From Campylobacter rectus (lineage in GTDB: Bacteria; Campylobacterota; Campylobacteria; Campylobacterales; Campylobacteraceae), in assembly GCF_004803795.1 (NCBI RefSeq), contig NZ_CP012543.1, positions 930,001-994,000 of the forward strand: a stretch of DNA of 64,000 nt. Direction: 5' to 3'. The notes beneath the pieces were generated by a model. That model was not told where the DNA came from. It did no database searches and saw only the letters and a list, made by a program, of their open reading frames with translations. How positions within the stretch are numbered: the stretch's first letter is position 1; every line of letters starts with the position of its first letter. Of the stretch, positions 17,457 through 28,760 are shown in pieces. The translations under genes and the position numbers were made by a program.

Positions 17457-18763
17457 AAAAGTTATTGATTTCGTTGGTGATTTTGGCCGCGGTGGTTTTT
17501 GGCGGACTAAAATTTAACGCAAACAAGGTGGAAGAGAAGTATAACGAGGCTCTGAGCTTGTTTAAGGCAAACGGTATGGACGTTAAAAACAGCGTATTTG
17601 ACGGCGGACTGCTAAAATCGCATGCAAACTACGATGTGACCTTGTCTAAAAGCTATATGAACGAGCTTGTCTCTCTCGGCGAAGAATACGGTATGCCGGA
17701 AGATCTAACGATGAAAATCGATATGGATATCTCGCACGGATTTGCTAGTTTGCTGGGCAAATTTGACATTACGGGCGATATCGAGTATCTAAACGATCCG
17801 TATAAAAATTTGGTAAAAGAGATATTTGATACTTCAAAACCTATCAAATTGCACGCGAATGGAGCTTTGAGCGGAGATAAAAATTTCATTTTTGAGCTAG
17901 CCGGAGTGCAAAAGGAAAAAGACGGCAATAAGATAAATCTCGCCAAATCGTTTTTGAAATTTACTATTAACGGCGACAAAAAGATAACCGGAGCGTCTTT
18001 TGCAAACGATTTGATAGACTTTACCGGCAAAGAAAGCATCGCCATAAAAGTAAAAAATATCGACTACGATATGAAATACGAAACGCCGATCGAGCCGAAA
18101 ATGATCTCGAAAGCGTTTGTAAATAGTATTTATAAATTCGAGCTCGGCGGTATAGACGTGAGCTTGGGCGCCGAGGCGCTACAGATCGGAAAGATAACGA
18201 GCGACTCCAAGCTAATCGTGCTAAGCGATACGCTAACGCAAGACGATACTAGCACGATAGAAAAGATAAAATACGCAAATTTTGAATTTAAAGACTTTTT
18301 GATCAAATCAAAAGTTGCAAATTTGGATAAAGGTGCGTTTGAAGATATCATTAATGCAAAGGGGGCGCCCGAAGAACAACTGATGGTTGCGATGCAAGCG
18401 CTTGATAAATTTATAAAAAAAGCGCCGAAGCTTACTTTTGAAAATCTAAATTTTAAAAATGCGGCAGGCAAGAGCTATGTCTCAAATTTTGAAATTTCCA
18501 TCGATCCCGACGGCTTAGATAGTCAAAATTTATTTCAAAATATTCCGACCGCTATAAATTTTAGCGGCAAAATCGAGCTCGATACGACGCCCGGAGAGTT
18601 TATATTCGGAAACGGTCAAGAAAAAGAGGGGATAGACGCTATGCTGGTAAATGGCGGGCTATTTATAAAAAACGGCGGCAAATACGTAACTATTTTTAAA
18701 TACAATAAAAGAACGCAAGATTTGATCTTTAACGAAAATTTATCTCTAAAATCTCTTTTTTAA
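17453..18763 (+). CDS. DUF945-like (YdgA-type) periplasmic protein
   Basis: A 436-residue protein starting at ATG 17453, which overlaps the DedA stop by four bases and has AGGAAAG upstream; a longer frame from 17285 is an artefact inside DedA. It has one N-terminal membrane/signal segment (LLISLVILAAVVFGGL), then a long beta-rich exported part with the KVEEKYNEAL...NGGLLKSHANYDVTL pattern of the DUF945/YdgA family. Function unknown; members are periplasmic and often surface-linked. Confidence 0.78.
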   Translation: MKKLLISLVILAAVVFGGLKFNANKVEEKYNEALSLFKANGMDVKNSVFDGGLLKSHANYDVTLSKSYMNELVSLGEEYGMPEDLTMKIDMDISHGFASLLGKFDITGDIEYLNDPYKNLVKEIFDTSKPIKLHANGALSGDKNFIFELAGVQKEKDGNKINLAKSFLKFTINGDKKITGASFANDLIDFTGKESIAIKVKNIDYDMKYETPIEPKMISKAFVNSIYKFELGGIDVSLGAEALQIGKITSDSKLIVLSDTLTQDDTSTIEKIKYANFEFKDFLIKSKVANLDKGAFEDIINAKGAPEEQLMVAMQALDKFIKKAPKLTFENLNFKNAAGKSYVSNFEISIDPDGLDSQNLFQNIPTAINFSGKIELDTTPGEFIFGNGQEKEGIDAMLVNGGLFIKNGGKYVTIFKYNKRTQDLIFNENLSLKSLF

Positions 18764-18773
18764 TAAAATTTAG

Positions 18774-18814
18774 CATGCTTAGGCAAATTTTTATATTTGT
18801 TTAAGCATGTTTTC
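18774..18814 (+). terminator. Terminator of the rny-DedA-DUF945 run
   Basis: An outer CATGCTTA/TAAGCATG stem encloses an inner CAAAT/ATTTG stem (18774-18809), followed by TTTTCT, just after the last gene of the cluster. Confidence 0.8.
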
Positions 18815-19081
18815 TATATACTTTAATTTCCGCTTCACAGAAAGCGTGTTTTTTAAATTCACACTGTTAAACTAATTAGTCAATCTTTGAAATCTAAACA
18901 AGTGATCGATTGAGCCATCTACTTAATAGGCTTTCCTTGGAAAGTAATTAATGTAGAAAAACTAAAAACAATCATCTTTTATTTAGCTTGCTAATTTAAA
19001 AGATAGTAGATTGTAAATTATAAAATTAAAGTTTTTTGATTAAAACTTCATATGTCAATCACCTAAATTTAAAAAGATAAG

Positions 19082-19087
19082 TATAAT
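19082..19087 (+). promoter_or_regulatory. -10 box of the rRNA operon promoter
   Basis: A perfect TATAAT sits about 135 bases before the 16S gene, in AT-rich DNA with no clear -35, the usual vegetative promoter form in Campylobacter. Transcription would start near 19095 and include the leader hairpin. Confidence 0.7.
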
Positions 19088-19097
19088 AGCTTTCTTT

Positions 19098-19130
19098 ACG
19101 GCGCTTCCGAAAGAAGCGGTGTGCTTTAGG
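19098..19130 (+). promoter_or_regulatory. rRNA leader hairpin and boxA-like element
   Basis: A CGCTTC/GAAGCG hairpin is followed at once by TGTGCTTTAGG (19120-19130). The same hairpin plus undecamer recurs ahead of 23S (22243-22275), and TGTGCTTTAGG also at 21785-21795. The undecamer resembles boxA of rRNA antitermination (TGCTCTTTA). Function is inferred from sequence and position. Confidence 0.6.
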
Positions 19131-19219
19131 GGTTATGCGACACTAATTTAGATTGCGTCAGCAATCTTAGTCTTTAGTGTTGCTTCTTAGCAAAGCTTTG
19201 CTTTGCGCTAAAGAAGATT

Positions 19220-20732
<1,513 letters not shown>

Positions 20733-21203
20733 AGAGTACAACGAATATTCTCTCACAAGATATTCGTCAAAGGAAAATTTGGATATACAATACCAGATGC
20801 TAAATAAGATTGCGAAGCAATCGTTTTAGCTGTAACTTAGTATTGCTTCTTAGTAGCGACTTGTCGCTACGTTAAAGAAGATTAAAAGTATATCTACTCA
20901 ATCGATCCTTGTTTAGTTTTGAAAGATTGACGATAAAACTTATAAATTTTATCTTTGATTTTTTAGGTTATTGGATTTTAGATTATCTTTACGATTATCT
21001 AAATTTGATAAAAATAAAGAGATAAAGTATTGTAGGCTGTTTTTTAACTATCGATAAGTTAATTTTTAGCCGATGCGAAGTTGTTTTTATTTTTAGACGA
21101 GGAAAAGCGACCGAGCGATAAGGAGCGTATATATAATACTATAATACGTGACGCAGTCGCGACCGAGCTTTGACGAAGTATAAAATAAGAAGAACGAGTA
21201 GAG
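20733..21203 (+). other. 16S-tRNA-Ile spacer with trailer repeat and hairpins
   Basis: Holds a trailer block (20807-20884) that resembles the 16S leader block (19150-19220): a GATTGC/GCAATC hairpin, then TTGCTTCTTAG, a second hairpin, then AAAGAAGATTA. Further on is the first copy of the GACGAGG...CGAAG spacer repeat (21096-21198). Confidence 0.8.
21096..21198 (+). repeat. Spacer repeat A (GACGAGG...GACCGAG...CGAAGTATAAAATAA)
   Basis: Runs from GACGAGG to AGAACGAG, directly ahead of tRNA-Ile. It has the order GACGAGG, AAGGAG, a small palindromic centre, GACCGAG, GACGAAGTATAAAATAA, AGAACGAG. The same order occurs in copy B ahead of the tRNA-Ala region, and a related form on the other strand between 23S and 5S. 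Confidence 0.75.
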
Positions 21204-21280
21204 GGGCCTATAGCTCAGCTGGTTAGAGTGCACCCCTGATAAGGGTGAGGTCACAAGTTCAAGTCTTGTTAGGCCCACCA
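21204..21280 (+). tRNA. tRNA-Ile (GAT)
   Basis: Acceptor GGGCCTA pairs with TAGGCCC, encoded CCA end, anticodon loop CTGATAA with anticodon GAT, D-loop AGCTCAGCTGGTTAGAG and T-arm GTTCAAGTC. 77 bases, in the usual Ile position between 16S and 23S. Confidence 0.98.
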
Positions 21281-21345
21281 GAGTTAATCTTTTATAAGCT
21301 TTTTTACTAGGCTTGTCAAGATATGGCGAAGTAGTCTTTATTTTA

Positions 21346-21440
21346 GACGAGGAAGTTTTTAATGAAGCAAGGGAGTTATCATATGGATAATGACCGAAGC
21401 TGAATTAAAAACAGACGAAGTATAAAATAAAAAGAACGAG
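21346..21440 (+). repeat. Spacer repeat B
   Basis: Second copy of the spacer repeat, with a different palindromic centre (TTATCATATGGATAATGA) between GGGAG and GACCGAAG, then AGACGAAGTATAAAATAA and AGAACGAG. It lies just ahead of the broken tRNA-Ala half. Confidence 0.75.
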
Positions 21441-21448
21441 CCATAATT

Positions 21449-21483
21449 GGGGAATTAGCTCAGCCAGGAGTCCTGCTTTGCAC
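21449..21483 (+). pseudogene. Broken 5' half of tRNA-Ala
   Basis: GGGGAATTAGCTCAGC and CCTGCTTTGCAC match the 5' half of the intact tRNA-Ala 144 bases downstream, with a corrupted D-stem and a two-base loss. The copy stops right after the anticodon (TGC) and runs into a 10-bp hairpin with short loop (AAAAAGCAAA...TTTGCTTTTT). It cannot fold as a tRNA. Confidence 0.88.
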
Positions 21484-21592
21484 ATTAAAAAGCAAACTGC
21501 TTTGCTTTTTAGGATTTTTCGTTGTGAGCTTAAGCGAACCGAAAAATACGCTGTGTGCGATAAATCGGTTTTATCCTGCTAGGCGAGTAATT

Positions 21593-21668
21593 GGGGAATT
21601 AGCTCAGCTGGGAGAGCGCCTGCTTTGCACGCAGGAGGTCAGCGGTTCGATCCCGCTATTCTCCACCA
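21593..21668 (+). tRNA. tRNA-Ala (TGC)
   Basis: Acceptor GGGGAAT with ATTCTCC (one G-T pair), encoded CCA, anticodon stem CCTGC/GCAGG around loop TTTGCAC with anticodon TGC, T-arm GGTTCGATC. 76 bases. Confidence 0.98.
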
Positions 21669-21784
21669 TAATTAGTTTAACATAATAGATAAAGTTTAAT
21701 TAGAGAACTTTTTACTCAAGCTTTCTAATTAGACTTTAGGAAACGACCATTCTTTCTAAATTTACGAAATTGCGTAAGCAATTT

Positions 21785-21880
21785 TGTGCTTTAGGTGGGT
21801 CTTCTGCTTGCAGCTACGAGTGTAGCGAAGTAGAGGGAGCGAAGCTCCTTGTCGCAAGCTTGGCTTTGCCAAGCTGAGAA
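21785..21880 (+). promoter_or_regulatory. boxA-like undecamer with hairpin cluster in the tRNA-Ala/23S spacer
   Basis: TGTGCTTTAGG (21785-21795) is followed by tight hairpins, GGAGCGAAGCTCC and AGCTTGGC/GCCAAGCT, with TTT or GAA loops. It parallels the elements ahead of 16S and 23S. Confidence 0.5.
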
Positions 21881-22134
21881 GTCTAAACGTTATTTAATTT
21901 ATCATTGTTAAAAGTCACAATCAAGTTTTAATAAATAAAACAATTTTACAGGACTTGTTAAAGATTTAAAGATCTTGCTTATTTGCTTAATGCAGAAGTT
22001 TGACGTCACAAGATATCATAGGATTTAAAACTTACCTGGGTATTAGTCAATGCTTTCCGTCTTAAAAGTAAGAGATTTAAATTTCGTAATAGATCTGAAT
22101 TTGAGACTTCGTTATGAAATCTTAAATTTAATAG

Positions 22135-22158
22135 TTACCTTTAACAAGGAAGTGATGC
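22135..22158 (+). repeat. Upstream arm of the 23S processing stem
   Basis: These 24 bases are complementary to 25839-25862 with a single G-T wobble. The arms bracket the whole 23S gene, the layout of an RNase III precursor stem. Confidence 0.85.
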
Positions 22159-22242
22159 GAATTAGAATATATTAATCTAATAACTTCTCTATCCGATTAC
22201 CGCTTAAGTTTAAATTTTAGAGCAATCTAATATTTAAGCTAT

Positions 22243-22275
22243 ACGGCGCTTCCGAAAGAAGCGCTGTGCTTTAGG
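22243..22275 (+). promoter_or_regulatory. Second leader hairpin and boxA-like element, ahead of 23S
   Basis: Repeats the pre-16S hairpin (CGCTTC/GAAGCG) and TGTGCTTTAGG. More perfect hairpins follow up to the 23S start (GGAGCGC/GCGCTTCC and GCAAGAGC/GCTCTTGC). Confidence 0.55.
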
Positions 22276-22813
22276 TGGGTCGAGGGAGCGCTTGCGCTTC
22301 CCGTCGGAGCAAGAGCTTTGCTCTTGCGAGAAGTACTAAAAAAGGTAAGCTACTAAGAGTAAGTGGTGGATGCCTTGGCTAGTAGAGGCGATGAAAGACG
22401 TGCCAGGCTGCGATAAGTCTCGGGGAGCCGTCAAGGGGCTTTGATCCGGGAATTTCTGAATGGGGCAACCCAGTTAAGCGCGAGCTTAACTACCTAATAT
22501 GGAGCGAACGAGGGGAATTGAAACATCTTAGTACCCTCAGGAAAAGAAATCAAAAGAGATTACGCCAGTAGCGGCGAGCGAACGCGTAAGAGGGCAAACC
22601 GTTAGTTTACTAACGGGGTTGTAGGACTGCGATATAGACTAAACTTAGCTAATAGAATAATCTGGAAAGATTAAGCATAGAGGGTGATACTCCCGTATAT
22701 GAAAGCTTTGTTTTACTTAGCGGTATCCTGAGTAGGGCGGAACACGTGATATTCTGTCTGAAGCCGGGTCGACCACGATCCAACCCTAAATACTACTACT
22801 AGACCGATAGCGC

Positions 22814-22844
<31 letters not shown>

Positions 22845-22913
22845 TGAGGTGATCAGAGTGAAATAGAACCTGAAACCATTTACTTACAATCATTCAGAGC
22901 ACTATGTGGGTCT

Positions 22914-23236
22914 GTTTGAATATTAAAGACGGCTTGTCTTTTGAGCGTTTTTAAATGAGTTCGTATTTTTCTCAATCGACAGCCTATATGGCTAGTCTCA
23001 ATCGAAAAATACTTCACAACATTTAAATCCGTCTCAAAATACCGCGCCTTTAGGGCGGTATCTATCTTGTTTTTATAATTTTTATAAATTATCGAATTAA
23101 ATTTAAAATTTTAAAAGTAAAGAGAAATAAAACTCCTAAAATTAAAATTTCAAACCGTAGATTAAATTTAATAAATAGATTAAATTTAAAATTTAAAACG
23201 AACAAGATAAGACAATCCAAGATTAGTATTGAAACA
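22914..23236 (+). other. 23S intervening sequence 1 (helix 25)
   Basis: About 320 AT-rich bases bounded by complementary arms (GTCTGTTTGAATA with TATTGAAACAGAT). It contains a 79-base core (22951-23029) with nested inverted repeats: TTTAAATG/CATTTAAA outside and GTATTTTTC/GAAAAATAC inside. Edges are estimated from the arms. Confidence 0.85.
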
Positions 23237-23742
23237 GATCCACAGTGTGATGGACTGCCTTTTGCATAATGAGCCTGCGAGTTGTGGTGTCTGGCGAGGT
23301 TAAGGAAACCCGGAGCCGTAGCGAAAGCGAGTCTTAATAGGGCGTTTAGTCAGATGCTGCAGACCCGAAACGATGTGATCTATCCATGAGCAGGTTGAAG
23401 CCGGTGTAAGAGCCGGTGGAGGACCCAACCCGCTGGCGTTGAAAAGCCATGGGATGACTTGTGGATAGGGGTGAAAGGTCAATCAAACATCGTGATAGCT
23501 GGTTCTCTCCGAAATATATTTAGGTATAGCGTCATGTAGTAACACTAGGGGGTAGAGCACTGAATGGGCTAGGGCATACACCAATGTACCAAACCCTATC
23601 AAACTCCGAATACCTAGTGCGTAATCATGGCAGTCAGGCGGCGAGTGATAAAATCCGTCGTCGAGAGGGGAACAACCCAGACTAACAGCTAAGGTCCCTA
23701 AATCTCATTTAAGTGGAAAACGATGTGAAGTTACTTAAACAA

Positions 23743-23800
<58 letters not shown>

Positions 23801-23861
23801 TAGTGATTTTGCGCGGAAAATATAACGGGGCTAAAATGAGTACCGAAGCTTTAGATAGTGT

Positions 23862-24126
23862 CTATGATTATTTATACTAGCTTGTCTCTTTGGCATCTTT
23901 AAATGAGTTTGTATTTTTCTCAATCGACAGCCTATATGGCTAGTCTCAATCGAAAAATACTTCACAACATTTAAATCTGCTCAAAGATACTTCGCTTTTT
24001 GCATTCAAATTTGAATGCAACGTCTTAATCTAAATTTAGAAATTTCAAATTTCTTAGAATTTTAAAATTTAGCAACAAAAGCAAAAAGACAAGCCTAAGT
24101 AAAGTATAAATACTCATAGACACTGT
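23862..24126 (+). other. 23S intervening sequence 2 (helix 45)
   Basis: About 265 bases bounded by AGTGTCTATGA and TCATAGACACT arms at the helix-45 tip. It carries the same 79-base core (23899-23977) as the helix-25 insert with one difference (C to T), in otherwise unrelated surroundings. Confidence 0.88.
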
Positions 24127-24717
24127 GGTAGGAGAGCGTTGCATTCAGCGTCGAAGGTGTACCGATAAGGAGCGCTGGAGCGAATGCAAGTGAGCATGCA
24201 GGCATGAGTAGCGATAATTGGGGTGAGAATCCCCAACGCCGTAAACCCAAGGTTTCCTACGCGATGCTCGTCATCGTAGGGTTAGCCGGGTCCTAAGCAA
24301 AGTCCGAAAGGGGTATGCGATGGAAAATTGGTTAATATTCCAATGCCAACTATAATGTGCGATGGAAGGACGCTTAGAGTTAGAGGAGCCAGCGGATGGT
24401 AGTGCTGGTCGAAAGGTGTAGGTTAAGATCCAGGCAAATCCGGATCTTTTTAAGCCCAGACCCCACAGGCACACAAAGTTCTTCGGAACAGCGTGTGAAT
24501 CCTTGATACTGTCGAGCCAAGAAAAGTTTCTAAGTTTAGTTATAGTTGCCCGTACCGTAAACCGACACAGGTGGGTGGGATGAGTATTCTAAGGCGCGTG
24601 GAAGAACTCTCTTCAAGGAACTCTGCAAAATAGCACCGTATCTTCGGTATAAGGTGTGCCTAGCTTCGTTAAGAATTTACTTCGTAAGCGAAGAAGGTTA
24701 CAACAAAGAGTCCCTCC

Positions 24718-24750
<33 letters not shown>

Positions 24751-24759
24751 CTCGTAAGA

Positions 24760-24790
<31 letters not shown>

Positions 24791-24842
24791 TCGAAGGTTA
24801 ATTGATGACGTTAGCTCTGCGAAGCGTTTGATCGAAGCCCGA

Positions 24843-24894
<52 letters not shown>

Positions 24895-25330
24895 ATTAAA
24901 TATCGACCTGCATGAATGGCGTAACGAGATGGGAGCTGTCTCGAAGAGGGATCCAGTGAAATTGTAGTGGAGGTGAAAATTCCTCCTACCCGCGGCAAGA
25001 CGGAAAGACCCCGTGGACCTTTACTACAGCTTGACACTGCTACTTGGATAAAGATGCGCAGGATAGGTGGGAGGCTTTGATTCGTAGATCTCGGTTTACG
25101 ATGAGCCATTGTTGAGATACCACCCTTCTTTATTCGGGTAGCTAACTAGCCTAAGTTATCCTTAGGTAGGACAATGTCTGGTGGGTAGTTTGACTGGGGC
25201 GGTCGCCTCCCAAAATGTAACGGAGGCTTACAAAGGTTGGCTCAAAGCGGTTGGAAATCGCTTGTAGAGTATAAAGGCAAAAGCCAGCTTAACTGCGAGA
25301 CATACACGTCGAGCAGAGACGAAAGTCGGT

Positions 25331-25372
<42 letters not shown>

Positions 25373-25419
25373 AGGATAAAAGGTACCCCGGGGATAACAG
25401 GCTGATCTCCCCCAAGAGC

Positions 25420-25475
<56 letters not shown>

Positions 25476-25476
25476 G

Positions 25477-25562
<86 letters not shown>

Positions 25563-25838
25563 TGCCGTGGGCGCAAGAAGATTGAGGAGAGTTGACCCTA
25601 GTACGAGAGGACCGGGTTGAACCGACCACTGGTGTACCAGTTATCCTGCCAAGGGTAGCGCTGGGTAGCTATGTCGGGATGAGATAACCGCTGAAAGCAT
25701 CTAAGCAGGAAGCCAACTCCAAGATGAATCTTCTTTTAAGAGCTCTTATAGACTATAAGTTTGATAGGCCGGGTGTGTAATGGATGAAAGTCCTTTAGCT
25801 GACCGGTACTAATAGCTCGTCTGCTTATCTTTTAATAA

Positions 25839-25862
25839 GCATCACTTCCTTGTTAAGGGTAA
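25839..25862 (+). repeat. Downstream arm of the 23S processing stem
   Basis: Pairs with 22135-22158 across the whole 23S gene. It begins six bases after the 23S end, where an RNase III-type stem is expected. Confidence 0.85.
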
Positions 25863-25880
25863 AATTGATTCCTATTTTTC

Positions 25881-25965
25881 TACTATGCTTCGTTAAACTT
25901 CGCTACAGACTTCGGTCACATACTGTATGTATGCTCCCTCGTCTTTGCTCGTTTGTCTTGCTTAG
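25881..25965 (-). repeat. Spacer repeat C (inverted) between 23S and 5S
   Basis: Read on the minus strand it runs AACGAGCAAAGACGAGGGAG, a palindromic centre ACATACAGTATGT, GACCGAAG, GTAGCGAAG, AACGAAG, i.e. the same order as copies A and B of the 16S-23S spacer. Confidence 0.65.
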
Positions 25966-26068
25966 CGAAAAACTAGTTCTCAATTTAATAAAATAGTAAA
26001 ATTTACTATGATCCTTACCAAGACCTTGTTTTTAATTAAAACAAGATTTGACTTTTAACAATTAAATA

Positions 26069-26166
26069 GCAGTGTTAAAGAAGCTAACAAGCTTATAAGT
26101 AAGCAAATAAAACTTTAGCTTTAAATTTGAAATATAAAAATATAAAGTTGGTTTCTTTAACACTGC
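26069..26166 (+). promoter_or_regulatory. Long hairpin ahead of 5S rRNA
   Basis: GCAGTGTTAAAGAA (26069-26082) and its exact reverse complement (26153-26166) bracket 70 AT-rich bases. The right arm overlaps the first two bases of 5S, so folding and cutting here would set the 5S 5' end. Confidence 0.6.
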
Positions 26167-26283
26167 CCGTGACTATACAGACGAGGAAACGCCTTGCTCC
26201 ATCTCGAACCAAGAAGCTAAGCTCGTCCTGGCTGATGATACTCTCCCTTACTGGGATGAAAGGAAAAGTAGGTCGTTGCGGGC
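26165..26283 (+). rRNA. rrf: 5S ribosomal RNA
   Basis: About 119 bases with closing helix GCCCG/CGGGC, loop-A segment GAAACGCC, and CATCTCGAACC..GAAGCTAAG. Order 23S-5S is normal. Confidence 0.93.
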
Positions 26284-27418
26284 TTTGTTTATTTACGCTT
26301 TTATTCTATCTATGCTTTGCTTTACATCTCTTAGTTTATTTGCTTATCTATTTTTTATTTTATAGTTTATTCTTACATCTTTGTTTTACTTTATGATTTT
26401 ATACTTTACTTTATGTCTTTTACTATTCTTATTTTATCCTTATTTTATAATCTATTCTTTGTTTCTTTCTTTGTTTCTTTCTTTATTTTATAACTCCGTA
26501 GAATTTTATTTTTAGCATCTTCTTTGTATTTTATTGTTTTTAGGATTATACGGTAATTTGTTTTTGCATCGTGTATTATGATAGAGTGTCGGTTGGTGGC
26601 CGGAGTGTTATTGTTGCTCTTTTATAAATTTGAGGTTGGTTAGCGTATCACAAAACAGCAACGCTTGCAGCCTTAATACGATACCTTTAAATTTCGGTTG
26701 ATTATAGCCTTTATTGCCTACGTTTTAGATTTTATTCTTCCGGTGTTTTTGCTATTTATTCTTTTAAATGAAGCAAATTTTATGAGAAAGAAATTTCGGA
26801 GTTAAATTTTAACGCCGGAGATATTTAAAATAAAGCCAAATTTAAATAACGAGTTTAAAATAAGGATTAGAATTTGATCGCAGAGCCGCTAAATTTGATC
26901 CCGAAAGAATCAAGTTAAATGCAGATAAAAGCCGTATCAAACAAGCAAAAAAGGCTATGTTACAGCAAAGAGTCCGAACTACCGCTCGTGGTATTAGCGC
27001 GGTAAAAACAAGAGACAAAGGGCGCCTGGTATAAGTGTCCTACCTGCAAGAAATAAACAAACCCGGGTCCAACCATAATAACTCAAAATATAAGTAGTGC
27101 GGCTTGATATATCATATCTCATCGTCGGCAAAAAATAGAGCAAAAAAGATAAAAGTAAAATTTAAGAATCAAATTTGAAAATGCGGATGCAAGCGCAATA
27201 TTTTTTGCCTTTATATTAGTCAAATTTAAGAAGTATGGATGGGGTAAAATGGCAAATTTTACTTAAAAATACAGATATCCGGCAAATAACGATGTCTCGA
27301 AACGTAAAATACTATTTTTACTTGTTTTTAGTGTTTTTAAGATGCGCTCAAGCTATTATTAAACTTTATTCAAGTATTTTTAGAGGAAAATGCTAAAAAT
27401 AAAACTGTTTGGAGTGTT
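26284..27418. other. Gene-poor stretch after the rRNA operon
   Basis: Starts with T-rich DNA including a doubled TTTGTTTCTTTC (from about 26458). A stop-free but start-less frame at 26864-27031 is listed separately. No terminator with a clean stem is visible after 5S. Confidence 0.6.
26864..27052 (+). pseudogene. Possible 3' remnant of an unidentified gene
   Basis: A stop-free frame of 56 codons without a start reads as a basic helical segment (FDPERIKLNADKSRIKQAKK, then QQRVRTTARGISAVKTRDKG). A one-step frame change near 27015 gives KGAWYKCPTCKK and a stop, a zinc-finger-like end. This suggests a frameshifted C-terminal fragment; I do not recognise the family. Confidence 0.35.
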
Positions 27419-28015
27419 ATGAGCATCTACGAGTTAAAACCCAAATTCCAAAACCTGCTTCGTCCGCTAGCAAGACGTCTTTATAGCGCCGGCGTTACGG
27501 CAAATCAAGTCACGCTCATAGCTTGCATTCTCTCTATTTTATTAGGTATGCTACTTGCTAAATTCGCCGAAGTTTCCACTCTATTTTTTCTACTGCCTAT
27601 TTGGATGTTTTTACGTATGGCGCTAAATGCTATCGACGGTATGCTGGCTCGTGAGTTTAATCAAAAAACACCGCTTGGAGGCTATCTGAACGAAGCTACC
27701 GACGTCATCTCGGACACTGCGCTTTATTTGCCGTTTGCTTTTGTAGCTCCATTTGGGTGGGGTATTATCGCGCTCGTTATTTTTCTATCTTTTATGAGCG
27801 AGTTTTTAGGTGTCCTAGGTCAGGTACACGGTAGTAGCAGGCGATATGACGGGCCTATGGGTAAGAGCGACCGCGCATTCGTATTCGGGTTCATCGCTAC
27901 TATATATGCGGTATTAGGTCAGCTGCCTATATGGTTTAGCTGGGCGCTTTACATAGTGGCGTTTTTACTTGCGCTTACCTGCATAAACCGAGTAAGGATG
28001 GGTTTAAGGGGGTAG
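27419..28015 (+). CDS. CDP-alcohol phosphatidyltransferase family protein (YnjF-like)
   Basis: A 198-residue membrane enzyme with about six helices. The signature reads NAIDGMLAREFNQKTPLGGYLNEATDVISD: the DG-x2-AR-x(n)-G-x3-D-x3-D core is complete, but the first Asp of the motif is Asn, a known variant in YnjF-type members. These enzymes join a CDP-alcohol with a second alcohol, typically in phospholipid synthesis; the substrate is not predictable. GGAG precedes ATG 27419. It stands alone. Confidence 0.88.
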   Translation: MSIYELKPKFQNLLRPLARRLYSAGVTANQVTLIACILSILLGMLLAKFAEVSTLFFLLPIWMFLRMALNAIDGMLAREFNQKTPLGGYLNEATDVISDTALYLPFAFVAPFGWGIIALVIFLSFMSEFLGVLGQVHGSSRRYDGPMGKSDRAFVFGFIATIYAVLGQLPIWFSWALYIVAFLLALTCINRVRMGLRG

Positions 28016-28233
28016 GTTGGTGAAGTGCTAGTATAAATTTATGCGTTACTTACCAAAAGATCACGCTATAAATTTATACTTTTATTTGCTATACTTGAAA
28101 GCTGTTTTTGGCGTATTTTTATGTAATCTAGGCGTTTATATTGCACTTAACTATATTAATAATATTTTTTAATAAGATTGTAACCATTTTTTCGATAGAA
28201 TTATAAAATATAATTTCAACCGAAAGGAAAACG

Positions 28234-28713
28234 ATGAACAAGTTTATATTGTCAATGTTGGTATGCGCTTCGATGGTATTTGCAGCCATAAACTTAAATA
28301 CCGCAACAAAAGAGGAGCTGATGAGCCTAAACGGCATTGGTGAAACGAAAGCTAATGCTATTATTGAGTATAGAAAAACAAACAAATTTGAGAGCATAGA
28401 GGATATCAAAAACGTAAACGGTATCGGAGAAAAGACATTTGAAAATTTAAAAGGCGATATCTCGATAAGCGGCGAAAACGTGATGCCTGCAAGCAGTAAA
28501 GTGTCTAAAAAAGTAAAAGAAGCTAAAGTCGATATGGACGATAAAGTAAAACAAAACAAGAAAGATGTCGCCAAAAAAATAAAAGATACCGAAGAAAAGA
28601 TGGTTGTACCGGTAGAGGATACGGATGAGGCGAAGTCTTTAAAAAAGAATGTTAAAAAAGCTGTCGACAAAGAGGCCGAAATCAAAAAAACTAAAAAGAA
28701 AAAATCTGAATAG
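28234..28713 (+). CDS. ComEA-like helix-hairpin-helix DNA-binding protein
   Basis: A 159-residue exported protein: signal peptide (ending FAA), then a double helix-hairpin-helix (INLNTATKEELMSLNGIGETKANAIIEYR, followed by IKNVNGIGEKTFENLKG) typical of ComEA, which binds incoming DNA in the periplasm during natural transformation. The C-terminal half is an unusual lysine-rich tail (about 90-159, roughly every third residue Lys) with no fold, perhaps extra DNA contact. GAAAGGAAAACG precedes ATG 28234. Confidence 0.88.
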   Translation: MNKFILSMLVCASMVFAAINLNTATKEELMSLNGIGETKANAIIEYRKTNKFESIEDIKNVNGIGEKTFENLKGDISISGENVMPASSKVSKKVKEAKVDMDDKVKQNKKDVAKKIKDTEEKMVVPVEDTDEAKSLKKNVKKAVDKEAEIKKTKKKKSE

Positions 28714-28723
28714 TTGTATCTTG

Positions 28724-28749
28724 CAGTAGCTCGTATTTGTGAGCTACTG
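28724..28749 (+). terminator. Hairpin after the comEA-like gene
   Basis: CAGTAGCTC (28724-28732) pairs with GAGCTACTG (28741-28749). The T tract is poor, so termination is uncertain. Confidence 0.45.
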
Positions 28750-28760
28750 TATCTCCGGCT

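Noticed and set aside
26127-26396. 89-codon frame across 5S rRNA
   Set aside because: Overlaps the whole 5S gene and continues in T-rich DNA; chance frame.
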